The notes under the pieces: generated by a model
What the model saw: only the letters and a program-made list of their open reading frames with translations
The model's database searches: none
Told to the model about the DNA's origin: nothing
NCBI RefSeq assembly: GCF_015356865.1
Contig: NZ_JAAFZA010000015.1
Span: 1-64,000 of the forward strand
DNA: 64,000 bases
Origin: Catenulispora pinisilvae
GTDB taxonomy: Bacteria > Actinomycetota > Actinomycetes > Streptomycetales > Catenulisporaceae
Reading direction: 5' to 3'
Shown here: positions 1 through 17,363 of the stretch, piece by piece
Layout of the letters: each line of letters begins with the position of its first letter
Position numbering within the stretch: position 1 is the stretch's first letter
Program-made: the position numbers and the translations under genes

Positions 1-2052
1 GCCCCGCCCCACGCTACCGAGACGGTGCAGGACCAGGTCCTCGACGTCATCGCCGCGCGCACCCTGTACCAGCGGGAACAGCTACCCCTGGAAGCACACC
101 TCGAAGGCGAACTGGGCATCGATTCCGTAGTGCTGGAGTCGATCGCGGTGGCGTTGCGCACGCGCTTCGGACTGGACGAGCAGACGCTGCGCGCGGACGT
201 GGTCACCGTGCAGGACCTGGTCGACGCGGTCGTCGGTTTGTCGGACGCGGCACCCGCACTCGTACCGGCACCGACCCGGCCGGTCGACTCCGTGGCGCGC
301 ACAGCCGCGGCATCCGCACCCGTGGCGCACCGGCCGTCGGATCCACGCTCGCAGATGCGCGAGGCGGTCATCGCCGCCACCATGCTGCACACCCACTACC
401 AGCGCGAAGACCTGGATCCGGACGCGGACCTCGAGAGCGATCTCGGCGTCGACTCGGTGGTGCTGGCTTCGATCACCGCGGAGGTCCGCCAGCGGCTGCC
501 CTTCGTGGGCGAGGCTCCGTCCGCGCTGGGCGCGACCACCTTGCGTGAGTTGTGTGACCGGCTCGACCCGGACGTGGCGACGCGGACAACGCCGACAACG
601 CCGCCGACGGTGCCGGCCCGGCGGCCGGCGCCTGCCCCCGCACGGACTTCCCAGATCCGGCGCCCGGTCTCGGACGAAACAGCGTCCTGGGATACCAGGT
701 CGATGAAGGACTTCGCCGAGGAGCGCGACCCGGACCTGTTCGCGAAGGTACGCAGCTTCGGCTCCTACCACCGGGGGCGGGAGGCCGAGCAGCTCCACTG
801 GTACGGCATGCCGCTGCAATCGCGCTGCGAGAACCGTGCCGTGATCCACGACGAACTCACCGGCCGGACCCGCGAGTTCCTGATGTTCGCGTCCAACAAC
901 TATCTGGGGCTGGCCAACCACCCCAAGGTCATCGACGCGATCTGCGACGCCACCGGCGTGTACGGGGCCACCAACACCGGCTGCCGCCTCATCGGCGGCA
1001 CCAACGTGCTGCACAAGGAGCTCGAACGGCGCCTGGCGGCGTTCAAGCAGCGGCCGGCCGCGATCGTGTTCCCCGGCGGCTACTCGGCGAACCTGGGGGT
1101 CATCTCCGCGCTGGTGAAGAGCTACGACGCCGCGGTGGTCGACAAGTTGAACCACATGAGCATCGTCGACGGGTGCCGGCTGTCCGGCGGTCAGCGCCGC
1201 ATCTACCGGCACAACGACATGGACGACCTCGAACGCGTCCTCAAGCGTTGCGCCGATCAGGCGCAGGGCCGGCTCATCGTCACCGACGGCGTGTTCAGCA
1301 TGCACGGCGACGTGTGCGACCTGCCGGGGATCGTTCGTCTCGCGGAACAGTACGGTGCCCGCGTCCTGGTCGACGACGCGCACGCGACCGGCGTGCTCGG
1401 CGCGACCGGCTCCGGCACCGCGGAGCACTTCGGCCTCAAGGGCCGCGTCGACCTGGAACTGGGCACGATGAGCAAGACGCTGGCCGGCATGGGCGGCTTC
1501 GTCGTGGGCGACGAGGACGTCATCGAGTACCTGCGCTTCTACGCCAACTCCTACGTGTTCGCCGCGACCATCCCCGCAGGGATCGCGGCGGGCCTGATCG
1601 CCGCGATCGACGTGATCGAGAACGAGCCGGAGCGCCTGGCCCGCCTTTGGTCCAACATCCGTACCCTGCGCCGCAACCTCGTCGAGGCGGGGTTCGACCT
1701 GGAGAACTCCGACAGCGCCATCCTGCCGGTCGTCATCGGCGACGAGCGCAAGACGATGGAGATGGGGCGCGCGGTCCGGGCGCGAGGACTCTTCTGCCAG
1801 ACGGTGGTCTACCCCGGTGTCCCAGTGGGCGATGCCCGGCTGCGGATCAGCGTCACGTCCGAGCACACTCCCGAGGACCTCGACGAGGCCGCGAACATCT
1901 TCGTGGAGGCCGGCCGCGAGACCGGTGTACTGCCCTCGCGCGGCGACGCTCATCGACCCGTCACCACCGATCGACCCGTCGTCACCGATCGACCGATCGC
2001 CACCGACGCGTCGGACCGCTGGGCGACCGGCGCCGATCAGGCCAGGTGGTGA
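1..2052 (+). CDS. redN: RedN/PigH-like 4-hydroxy-2,2'-bipyrrole-5-methanol synthase (ACP-ACP-alpha-oxoamine synthase), 5' partial
   Basis: The frame is open to base 1. The first possible start, GTG at 25, has no ribosome site and lies very close to the first carrier domain, so the true start is probably left of the window. Numbering from that GTG, two tandem carrier domains carry phosphopantetheine serines at S34 (GIDSVV) and S144 (GVDSVV). A PLP-dependent alpha-oxoamine synthase follows from about 245 to 635, with DDAHATGVLG and the PLP lysine K484 in GTMSKTLAG. This ACP-ACP-OAS order is that of PigH and RedN, which decarboxylatively condense serine with a pyrrolyl-beta-ketoacyl carrier chain to build the second pyrrole ring of prodiginines. 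The C-terminal tail has short TDRP-type repeats (about 1954-2006). It is 3 bp upstream of redM. Function is inferred from architecture and neighbours. Confidence 0.9.
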   Translation, partial: APPHATETVQDQVLDVIAARTLYQREQLPLEAHLEGELGIDSVVLESIAVALRTRFGLDEQTLRADVVTVQDLVDAVVGLSDAAPALVPAPTRPVDSVARTAAASAPVAHRPSDPRSQMREAVIAATMLHTHYQREDLDPDADLESDLGVDSVVLASITAEVRQRLPFVGEAPSALGATTLRELCDRLDPDVATRTTPTTPPTVPARRPAPAPARTSQIRRPVSDETASWDTRSMKDFAEERDPDLFAKVRSFGSYHRGREAEQLHWYGMPLQSRCENRAVIHDELTGRTREFLMFASNNYLGLANHPKVIDAICDATGVYGATNTGCRLIGGTNVLHKELERRLAAFKQRPAAIVFPGGYSANLGVISALVKSYDAAVVDKLNHMSIVDGCRLSGGQRRIYRHNDMDDLERVLKRCADQAQGRLIVTDGVFSMHGDVCDLPGIVRLAEQYGARVLVDDAHATGVLGATGSGTAEHFGLKGRVDLELGTMSKTLAGMGGFVVGDEDVIEYLRFYANSYVFAATIPAGIAAGLIAAIDVIENEPERLARLWSNIRTLRRNLVEAGFDLENSDSAILPVVIGDERKTMEMGRAVRARGLFCQTVVYPGVPVGDARLRISVTSEHTPEDLDEAANIFVEAGRETGVLPSRGDAHRPVTTDRPVVTDRPIATDASDRWATGADQARW

Positions 2053-2055
2053 GCC

Positions 2056-3716
2056 GTGAACGAGATCATCACCACCATCGCGACCGGTGCCGGACCGACG
2101 TCCGCCGACAGCAGCGACAGCGTCGACGGCCTCTGCCGCATCACGCTGCCCTCCCGGTTCACTCCCGAGCAGGCGGCGCGCGCCGCCCTGCTCGGCGACC
2201 ACCCGCTCAGCTACGCGGAGCTGGACAGCGAGGTCGACCGGGTGGCGGCCGGACTGCTGCGCAACGGAGCCGGCCCGGGTGACCGGGTCGCCATCTGGAT
2301 GGACAAACAGCCGCGGTACGCGGTGGCCATCCTGGGAGCGCTGCGGGCGGGCTGCGCCTACCTTCCGCTCGACGCGGCGCAGCCCGCCGAGCGGGTGCAG
2401 GCGGTACTCGCCGACGCCGAACCCACGGTGCTGTGTGTCGACCGCGGCCACCTGCCCTTCGTGATGGCGTCGCGCCTACCCGCTTCGGTGCGGGTGGTCG
2501 CGATCGCGGACGGCGTCTCGGGACCGGCGCCCGGTCGGGCCGAGGTGCTGGGCTGGGAGGACTTCGCGCCCGTGGTGAGTCACCGCACCAGCGTCGCGGA
2601 GCCTGATCCCGGCTCGGTCGCGGCCGTCCTGTACACCTCCGGTTCCACCGGGATGCCCAAGGGCGTCCAGATCACGCACCGCAATCTGGGCGCGTTCATC
2701 GGGTGGGCCCGTCAGGAACTCGACGTCGGGCCGGACGACGTGTTCGCGGGCCACGCCTCGTTCAACTTCGATCTGAGCACTTTCGACCTGTTCACCGCGC
2801 TGTCCGTCGGGGCCTCGCTGTGGATCGTCCCGGACGCGCAGACCAAGGACATGGCCGCGCTCGCGGCGGGCATCGTCCGGCACCAGGTCACCGTCTGGTA
2901 TTCGGTGCCCTCGGTCCTGCACCTGCTCCTCCGATCCGGTGCGCTGACACCGGACGTCGCCGCCTCGCTGCGCCACGTCCTGTTCGCCGGCGAGGCCTTC
3001 CCCACCCCGCAACTGCGCGCGCTGGCAGAGGTACTGCACCCGGCCACAACGCTCTACAACTTGTACGGGCCGACCGAGACCAACGTGTGCACCTACCATC
3101 TGGTCGGCCCCGAGGACCTGCGCGACGACGAGCCGATCCCGATCGGAGTCCCGCTTCCCGGTGCCCGCGTGTCGGTCCGGGCACCGGACGGCAGCGAGGT
3201 CGCCTCGTCCGGTGAGCTGGGCGAACTGATCGTCTCCGGCCCCTGCGTGACGCCCGGATACTGGCGCCGGCCCCGGGAATCGGCCGCGGCCGGCCACCCG
3301 GCGAGCCACGCGACCGGGGACCTGGTCTGCCTCGACGACCACGGCCGGTTGGTCTACCGGGGGCGCAAGGACCGGATGGTCAAGCTCTCCGGCTACCGCG
3401 TCGAGCTCGGCGAGGTCGAGGCCGCGGCCCTTCGCCACCCGGGCATCGCCACCGCCGCCGCGGTGGTGGCGGCCGGGCCCGGCGGCGGCGCGCACATCGT
3501 GCTGCACTACACGGTCCCCTCCGGGGCGGCGCCGCTCGGCCTGCTCGACCTCAAGCGCCACTGCGCGCGCTACCTGCCCGTCTACATGGTGCCGCGCGCG
3601 GCCGAATGCGTGGCGGCCCTGCCCTACAACGCGAACGGAAAGGTCGACTACCAGCGGCTGGCCGCCGGGGGCGACGATCCGCCCGCGGCGCCGCCCCTCG
3701 ATCCACGGAGGTTGCC

Positions 3717-3720
<4 letters not shown>
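2056..3720 (+). CDS. redM: RedM/PigI-like stand-alone adenylation domain (probable L-proline activation)
   Basis: This is a 554-residue single adenylation domain with no fused carrier. Core motifs are clear: YTSGSTGMPKG (A3), NLYGPTETN (A5), GRKDRMVKLSGYRVELGE (A8) and NGKVDY (A10). In prodiginine clusters the equivalent protein activates L-proline as the AMP ester and loads it on a separate carrier (RedO/PigG), where RedW oxidises it to pyrrole. The GTG start at 2056 follows the redN stop by 3 bp and an AGGTGG site. The stop overlaps the next start (GTGA). No stand-alone carrier gene is present in the window, so RedO must be encoded elsewhere, probably just to the left. Proline specificity is inferred from context, not read from the specificity code. 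Confidence 0.88.
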
Positions 3721-11437
<7,717 letters not shown>

Positions 11438-11438
<1 letters not shown>

Positions 11439-12256
11439 TGACCACCGTCCTGGAACGCTCCGGCCCGTGGCTTCCGGCCGCGGATCCGGACCGCACACTG
11501 CGGTTGATCTGCTTTCCCCACGCCGGCGGCACGCCGTCGCTGTACCACGATTGGCCGCCCCTGCTGGACCCGGCGATCCAGGTGGTGCCGGTGCTGCTGG
11601 CCGGGCGCGGACTGCGCTCCCACCAGCAGCCGGCCTCCGTCCTTCAGCCCTTGGTGGAGGAGGTGGTCCAAGCCCTGGTCCGGGCCGGCCACACCGATCG
11701 GTTCGCGATGTTCGGCCACAGCATGGGCGCCCTGCTCGCCTACGAGGTCGCGTGCGCCTTGCGCGAGCGCGGTCTGCCCGAGCCGGAGCACCTGTTCGTG
11801 TCCGCGAGTAAGGCCCCGCATTTGTACGGAGCCGCGGCCGGTTGGCCGACCGACGACACGGACCTGCGCCGGATGGTCGGTGAGCTCGGCGGGCTCGGCC
11901 CGGACGAGGAGATGGGACTGGCCTACCTCGAGCGGCGGCTTCCGGTGCTGCGGGCCGACCTGCGGCTGTGCGCCGAGTATGTGTGGACGCCGCGCGCGCC
12001 GCTGAACTGCCCCATGACCGCCTTCTCCGCCGACGGCGACCCGGTCGCCACGCCGGCGCAGATGGAGGCGTGGCGGGAGTACACCGCGAATTCGCTGCTG
12101 CGCCGCCATCTGCCGGACGGCCACTTCTATCTGAACCACGAGGCGGGCCGCGCCGCGCTGTTGCGTTTCGTGCGCGCGGACTTGGACCGGCTGTTCCACA
12201 CGGCCGGCGCCGGACACACCCACCAGCTATCGGAGGACTCGCGATGGACCGGCTGA
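11438..12256 (+). CDS. redJ: RedJ-like type II thioesterase
   Basis: This 272-residue alpha/beta hydrolase belongs to the external (type II) thioesterase family. The nucleophile motif is GHSMGA, the acidic residue lies in FSADGDP and the catalytic histidine in DGHFYLN. The N-terminal RLICFPHAGG motif is typical. Type II thioesterases remove mis-primed or stalled chains from carrier proteins. In red clusters RedJ is reported to help supply or edit fatty acyl chains for the alkylpyrrole branch. Its ATG overlaps the redL stop (TGATG), so the two are translationally coupled, and its last 13 bases overlap redI. Position and family agree with RedJ. Confidence 0.88.
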
Positions 12257-13275
12257 CCCTGACCAGAATCGTCAAGGAGCGCCAGCTACCACTGCTGCTG
12301 TCGGCCACCAGACGTCTGGTCACGCCGATGTACCGGGCCGCGTTCCTGGCCGCGGCCGCCCGTTCCGGGGTGCTCGGCCGTCTCGCCGTGCGGCCCTGCG
12401 ACCTCCAGACACTGGCCCACAGCCTGGACGTGGACCAGCACGCCGAGGAACTGCGCACCTGGCTTGACATCGGTGTCCGGCTGGGGGAGCTGGCCTGGTT
12501 CGACGACACCTACCGGTTGCGGAGCCGGACCGCCAAGGCGTTGGCACGTCCCGGACGCGAACCGGTCGCCGCGGCGCTGGAGGAGGTCCTCCGCTTCCAT
12601 CTTCCGGTGCTTCTGGAGGCCCCGCAGATGCTGCGTGATGGCAGGAGACTGTCGCTGAGCGACCAGGACGGCCAGGTCATCGCGCGCTCGACGCGGGTGG
12701 TGGAGCCGTTCGTGGAGGAGGCCGTGCGCCGCACCCTGGATCGCGACCGGCCGCTGCGGCTGCTGGAGGTCGGCTGCGGCGCCGGCACCTACGTGCGGCT
12801 CGCGGCCCAGCTCAATCCGCGGCTCACCGCATTGGCGATCGACCTTCAGGACGAGGTGGCCGCCGAGGCGGCCGAGAACATGGCCGTATGGGGTCTGGCG
12901 GGCCGCGTGCAGACCCGCCAGGGAGATCTGCGGACCCTGATCGCCGAGCCGCAGTTCGACCTGGTCACGCTGCACAACAACATCTACTACTTCCCGCCCG
13001 GGGACCGTGTCGACGTCCTGCGCAAGGCGCGCTCGCTGCTGGCCCCCGGCGGCCGGCTGCTGCTCACCACCGCGTGCCGGGGCGGCAACCTGGGCCTGGA
13101 GGTCCTCAATCTGTGGTTCACCCACGCCGATTTCGGCGGGCCGCTGCCCACGATCGAGGACCTGGTCCGGCAGCTGGACGACGCCGGTTTCGCCCAGGTG
13201 ACGACTCGTCGGCTGATCCCCGGCGACCAGTTCCACGCCGTCGTGGGCGTCAACGCCCCGGCCGGCCGGCCGTGA
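12244..13275 (+). CDS. redI: RedI/PigF-like SAM-dependent O-methyltransferase
   Basis: This 343-residue class I methyltransferase has an N-terminal all-helical dimerisation half (about 1-160) and a SAM-binding Rossmann half with motif I LLEVGCGAGTYVRL near residue 175, followed by an acidic residue (IDL) at the end of strand 2. The LLAPGGRLLL motif marks strand 5. In prodiginine pathways the equivalent enzyme methylates the hydroxyl of the bipyrrole to give the methoxy-bipyrrole aldehyde MBC. A GGAGG site precedes ATG 12244, inside the end of redJ. The substrate is inferred from the cluster. Confidence 0.82.
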   Translation: MDRLTLTRIVKERQLPLLLSATRRLVTPMYRAAFLAAAARSGVLGRLAVRPCDLQTLAHSLDVDQHAEELRTWLDIGVRLGELAWFDDTYRLRSRTAKALARPGREPVAAALEEVLRFHLPVLLEAPQMLRDGRRLSLSDQDGQVIARSTRVVEPFVEEAVRRTLDRDRPLRLLEVGCGAGTYVRLAAQLNPRLTALAIDLQDEVAAEAAENMAVWGLAGRVQTRQGDLRTLIAEPQFDLVTLHNNIYYFPPGDRVDVLRKARSLLAPGGRLLLTTACRGGNLGLEVLNLWFTHADFGGPLPTIEDLVRQLDDAGFAQVTTRRLIPGDQFHAVVGVNAPAGRP

Positions 13276-13307
13276 CCGGTCCCGGTACCGACAAGGAGGT
13301 TCCCCCG

Positions 13308-15977
13308 TTGGACACGACGACAGTGAACGAGCGCGGCAGCGCCGTCATCCACCTGGACCGGGTGGACAAGCCCGACGACCAGGTCCTGGGCGGCAAGGCC
13401 GCCCGCCTGGCCGAACTCATCGCCGCTGGACTGCCGATCCCGCCGGCGTTCTGCGTCAGCACCGCGATGTTCCGCCAAGCACTGGAACACCTCGGCATCG
13501 ACGAGGCGGGCGACAACGAACCCGGGCCCGTACTGCGCCGCCGCGTCCTGGACGGCACCCTGCCCGCGGCGATCACCGAACCGATCCTGGCCGCCTACGC
13601 CGAGCTGGGCCGTCCACGCGTGGCGGTGCGATCCTCCGCGGTCCGCGAGGACTCGGCGGGGCAGTCGTTCGCCGGCCAGCACGACACGATCCTGGACGTC
13701 GCCGGGGACGGCGAGCTGATCGAGGCGGTCAAGGAATGCTGGGCCTCTCTGTGGTCCGACCGGGCGCAGGTCTACCGCGACGGCCCGGAACCGGCCGGCG
13801 CGATCGCCGTGATCGTGCAGGAGATGATCCACGCCGATGTGAGCGGGGTGCTGTTCACGACCGATCCGGTCAGCCCGCGGCCGCACCAGATGGTGGTCGA
13901 GGCGTGCTGGGGCCTGGGTGAGGGCCTGGTGTCGGGCAAGGTCCCGTCGGACTGGTTCCTCGTCGACGAGCGCACCATGTCACCGGTGGAGCAGGAGATC
14001 CGTTACAAGGTCACCAAGTGCGCCCCGCTGGAGCCCGGCCGGATCGGCATCACCAAGGTCGATGAAGCCGACCGCAACCTACCGTGTCTGACCCGCGATC
14101 AGCTGGAGGAACTCGCCAGGCTGGCGGTCTCGGTCCGCACCTACTACGAGGCCGAGCAGGACCTGGAGTGGGTGCTGAAGGACGGCCGCTTCCACCTCCT
14201 ACAGGCCCGTCCGATCACCACCCGCCCGCAGCGCACCGACCGCAACCGGCTGTACGTCACCGAGCAGCCCCGGCCGATCGCCGAGGGCACGCTGTGGTCC
14301 CGGATGGACATCGGCGAGATCTTCACCGGGATCATGTCCCCGCTGGGCCAGTCGTTCGCCCGCTACTACCAGGCGAACGTGCACACCGATTGTGCGCGCG
14401 CGGTCGGGGTGCTCGACCCCGGTGACCCGGCCCTGCACATGGGCTACCTCCAGGGTCACATCTACCTCAACATCTCGTTCACCTCCTACATGCTCGGGCA
14501 GTGCCCGCCGACGCGCGACCAGCGGCACTTCACCGCCCGGTTCGCCAGTGAGGAGGCGGACCTGACCGACTATCACAATCCCTTCGGGTCCTTCCCCGGC
14601 GGCGGCGAGGGTCGGGCCGCGCTGACGCACTGGCTGCGGTGCACCGCGGTAGAGATGGCGCAGATGAAGCGCCGCGCGAAGCGGATGGTCCGCTCGCGCG
14701 AGTACGAGTTCGACCGGGCCCGCGCCCTGGATCTGACCCGGTTGAGCCGCCGTGAGCTCGACGCCGAGATGTCCCGCTACCTCGGCTACTTCCACGACAT
14801 GCATGTCGGCTACATGCCCTACTACATCAACGCGTTCGGCTTCTACGGGGTCCTGGCCGAACTGTGCGCGAAGTGGCTCGGCAAGGACGGCCACAACCTG
14901 CAGAACCGCGTCAAGACCGACATGTCGAGCCTGCGCACCGTCGAGTCGGCCCGGGACATCTGGGTCGTGGCCCAGGCCGCCAAGGACCGGCCGGCGGTCA
15001 TGCGCCTGATCCGCGAGACCCCTCTTGAGGCTCTGCCCGCCGCGCTGCTCGCCGACGACGCGGGACGGGAGTTCTGGAAGAGCCGGGTCGAGCCGTTCCT
15101 GCGCGCCAACGGCACCCGCAGCCACCAGGAGATGGAACTGACCCACCCGCGCTGGATCGACGACCCCTCCTACGTGTTCCAGATGATCCGCCGGTATGCG
15201 GAGGACGGCTTCTCCATCGACGAGATCCTCGGCCGCAGCCGCGCCTACCAGGACGGCGACGCCGCCGTGGTGCTGACCCGGCTGCCGCGCACGAAGCGCA
15301 CGGTGATCGAGAAGGTCATCGCGATGTACGTGCAGTGCAGCGAGCTGCGGGAGACCGCGCGGATGTCGATGATCACCTCGATCTGGCTGGTCCGCAACGT
15401 GGTCTACGAGGTGGGCCGCCGGCTGATCGCCGCCGGCGTGCTGCGCTCGCCGGACGAGGTGGCCTACCTCGACTTCGGGGACGTGCTCGGTTATCTGTCG
15501 GGCACTGGCGAGCCGCAGGAGGTCTTCTCCCGTGTCCGCCTGGAGGAGGCACGCCGTGAGTTCCAGTACGTGCGCCGGCTTCCCGAACCCCCGCTCACGC
15601 TGATCGGCGAGCACGATCCCACGCGGGCCGTGGTGCCGGCTCCGGACGGCGCGCGCCTGGAGGGGCTGGCCGCGAGCCCGGGGCGCGCGGTGGGCCGGGC
15701 CCGGGTCATCGAGGACCTGGTCTGGCAGGCCGACGAGTTCCAGGCCGGCGAGATCCTGGTGACCCGCTTCACCGACGCGTCCTGGACGCCGTTGTTCGCC
15801 ATCGCAGGCGGCGTGGTGACCGACATCGGGTCGATGCTCTCGCACAGCTCCATCGTGGCCCGTGAGTTCAACGTGCCCTCGGTGGTCAACACCAAGCAGG
15901 CCACCCGCCGCATCGCCACCGGCGACATGGTCGTGGTCGACGGCGACGCCGGCGTGGTGGAGGTCGTCGAGGGCTGA
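13308..15977 (+). CDS. redH: RedH/PigC-like PEP-synthase-related condensing enzyme joining bipyrrole and alkylpyrrole
   Basis: The protein has 889 residues. The frame extends further upstream, but TTG 13308 sits 8 bp after a strong AAGGAGG at 13293-13299, so I take it as the start; GTG 13323 is the alternative. The N-terminal ~330 residues are a PPDK/PEP-synthase ATP-grasp domain (VLGGKAARLAELI, VAVRSSAVREDS, QEMIHADVSGVLFTTDP). A long middle region is specific to this branch. The C-terminal ~90 residues form the PEP-utilising swivelling domain with the phospho-carrier histidine in SMLSHSSIVARE. RedH and PigC use ATP to condense methoxy-bipyrrole carbaldehyde with the monopyrrole, the last step common to all prodiginines. 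This gene is one of the strongest markers of the pathway. Confidence 0.9.
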   Translation: MDTTTVNERGSAVIHLDRVDKPDDQVLGGKAARLAELIAAGLPIPPAFCVSTAMFRQALEHLGIDEAGDNEPGPVLRRRVLDGTLPAAITEPILAAYAELGRPRVAVRSSAVREDSAGQSFAGQHDTILDVAGDGELIEAVKECWASLWSDRAQVYRDGPEPAGAIAVIVQEMIHADVSGVLFTTDPVSPRPHQMVVEACWGLGEGLVSGKVPSDWFLVDERTMSPVEQEIRYKVTKCAPLEPGRIGITKVDEADRNLPCLTRDQLEELARLAVSVRTYYEAEQDLEWVLKDGRFHLLQARPITTRPQRTDRNRLYVTEQPRPIAEGTLWSRMDIGEIFTGIMSPLGQSFARYYQANVHTDCARAVGVLDPGDPALHMGYLQGHIYLNISFTSYMLGQCPPTRDQRHFTARFASEEADLTDYHNPFGSFPGGGEGRAALTHWLRCTAVEMAQMKRRAKRMVRSREYEFDRARALDLTRLSRRELDAEMSRYLGYFHDMHVGYMPYYINAFGFYGVLAELCAKWLGKDGHNLQNRVKTDMSSLRTVESARDIWVVAQAAKDRPAVMRLIRETPLEALPAALLADDAGREFWKSRVEPFLRANGTRSHQEMELTHPRWIDDPSYVFQMIRRYAEDGFSIDEILGRSRAYQDGDAAVVLTRLPRTKRTVIEKVIAMYVQCSELRETARMSMITSIWLVRNVVYEVGRRLIAAGVLRSPDEVAYLDFGDVLGYLSGTGEPQEVFSRVRLEEARREFQYVRRLPEPPLTLIGEHDPTRAVVPAPDGARLEGLAASPGRAVGRARVIEDLVWQADEFQAGEILVTRFTDASWTPLFAIAGGVVTDIGSMLSHSSIVAREFNVPSVVNTKQATRRIATGDMVVVDGDAGVVEVVEG

Positions 15978-16084
15978 GCCCGGCCCGCCTCTGGCCGGCG
16001 CCCGCCGTCCTTCCCCGCCTACTTCCCGCATCCCGAAACCGGGCAGCGCTCGTCGGTGCCCGGGTCCGCGAAGGAGACAGCACA

Positions 16085-17188
16085 GTGATTCCCGATCAGT
16101 GGTACGCGATCACGCGCTCCCAGGACGTCCGCAACGACCGGCCTGTCGGCGTCCGCAGGCTCGGTATGGACCTCGTCCTGTGGCGCTCGACCGACGGCAC
16201 GCTGGTGTGCCAGTCCGCACGGTGCCCCCACAAGGGCGCGAACATGGCCGACGGCCGGTTGCGCGGCGACACCCTCGGCTGCCCCTACCACGACTTCCGC
16301 TTCGACGCCGACGGCCAGTGTGTCCTCGCGCCCTGCCTGGGCGCCGAAGCCCGGATCCCCAAATCGATGCGCCTGGACACGCACGAGGTGCGTGAGGAGG
16401 CCGGGCTGATCTGGCTGTGGTGGGGTCGGCGGTCCGAGCCCCTGCCCGAGGTGCAGATCCCGCCGGAGGTGCGGGACAAGCCCGAGCTGTACGCGACGTC
16501 CAGCTGGTCCCAGCCGGTCAACTACACCCGGTACATCGAGAGCCTCCTCGACTTCTACCATGTGCCGGTCGTGCACCGGGACCACTGGTTCAACTGGTTC
16601 GACTATGTGGGATGGAGCGGCACCGCCAAGCACCTCGGTCTGGACGGCAGGCGGCGCTACTTCGCCATGACCAAGGTCGAGAACAGCCGCCTGACGGTCG
16701 AGGGCACCACGCTGCGCCACGACTTCGACTTGTGCCAGGAGGGCGACCCGACCAACCGGGCGCCGATGAACGTCACCTTCACGTTCCCGGGCATGGTGCA
16801 CATCCACACCGAGCCTTTCGACGTCACGATCTGGATGACCCCGATCGACGAGGAGCACACCCAGGTCCTGTTCCGCTGGTACGAGGACGCGCATCTGAAG
16901 AAGGCGCTGCGGTTGCCGGCTTTGCGGCGGCTGATCCCGCGGATGGCGCTGTTCGCGCAGAAGCGGGTCCAGGAGGTGCAGGACATGCGGGTGGTCAGCC
17001 AGATCCAGCCGCGCGTCTCCGGTCGGCAGGTGAACCGCTTCGTGGCGGTCGACGAGCTCAATGCCAAGTACGTGGTGATGCGCGACCAGCTCAAGAAGCA
17101 GGCCGGGGCCGGGCCGGACGAGGCCGACGGGGCTTTCCGCGTCGACGACGCCGATCTGGAAGCCGACCTGCTCGCCCCTTCGGAGTGA
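16085..17188 (+). CDS. redG: RedG-like Rieske non-haem iron oxygenase (oxidative cyclisation of the alkyl chain)
   Basis: This 367-residue protein has an N-terminal Rieske domain (about 1-110) with both [2Fe-2S] ligand pairs, ARCPHKGANM and GCPYHDFRF, and a C-terminal catalytic domain with the facial triad region YIESLLDFYHVPVVH. In S. coelicolor, RedG and its relative McpG use this chemistry to form a carbon-carbon bond between the alkyl chain and a pyrrole ring, giving cyclic prodiginines. GTG 16085 follows AAGGAGA (16069-16075). It is separated from redH by 107 bp and from the TetR gene by 175 bp. Its presence predicts a cyclised product, but ring size and position cannot be read from sequence. 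Confidence 0.88.
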   Translation: MIPDQWYAITRSQDVRNDRPVGVRRLGMDLVLWRSTDGTLVCQSARCPHKGANMADGRLRGDTLGCPYHDFRFDADGQCVLAPCLGAEARIPKSMRLDTHEVREEAGLIWLWWGRRSEPLPEVQIPPEVRDKPELYATSSWSQPVNYTRYIESLLDFYHVPVVHRDHWFNWFDYVGWSGTAKHLGLDGRRRYFAMTKVENSRLTVEGTTLRHDFDLCQEGDPTNRAPMNVTFTFPGMVHIHTEPFDVTIWMTPIDEEHTQVLFRWYEDAHLKKALRLPALRRLIPRMALFAQKRVQEVQDMRVVSQIQPRVSGRQVNRFVAVDELNAKYVVMRDQLKKQAGAGPDEADGAFRVDDADLEADLLAPSE

Positions 17189-17220
17189 GGCAGCCGCGTG
17201 ACACAGAGCGTCGCCGGCGC

Positions 17221-17289
17221 TATGCTGTGAGTCATTGGGCAAACGCCCAAGGCGATCGGCCAAGGCAAACGCCTAAGGCGATCGCCCAA
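17221..17289 (+). promoter_or_regulatory. Probable TetR operator: tandem 26-bp direct repeat after a -10-like element
   Basis: Two adjacent 26-bp copies lie at 17238-17263 and 17264-17289 and differ at 2 positions. Each contains GGCAAACGCC followed by AAGGCGATCG. The first copy completes a perfect inverted repeat TTGGGC-AAAC-GCCCAA (17235-17250), and the second ends with the palindrome GGCGATCGCC. A -10-like TATGCT lies just upstream at 17221-17226, so a bound dimer would block transcription of the TetR gene that starts about 75 bp downstream. Autoregulation is inferred. Confidence 0.5.
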
Positions 17290-17363
17290 TCGATGGTGAA
17301 ACGGACAGCGGGCCGCCGACCGGCGGCGACCGACGCCGGCCGGTGATGACGGAGCGCAAACGG

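Noticed and set aside
82-2451. Minus-strand 789-codon open frame opposite redN and redM
   Set aside because: Low-complexity Arg/Gly/Asp composition and an exact mirror of clear biosynthetic domains on the plus strand.
14199-16031. Minus-strand 610-codon frame opposite redH
   Set aside because: Antisense artefact of GC bias; the plus strand has a clear PEP-synthase-type protein with active-site histidine.
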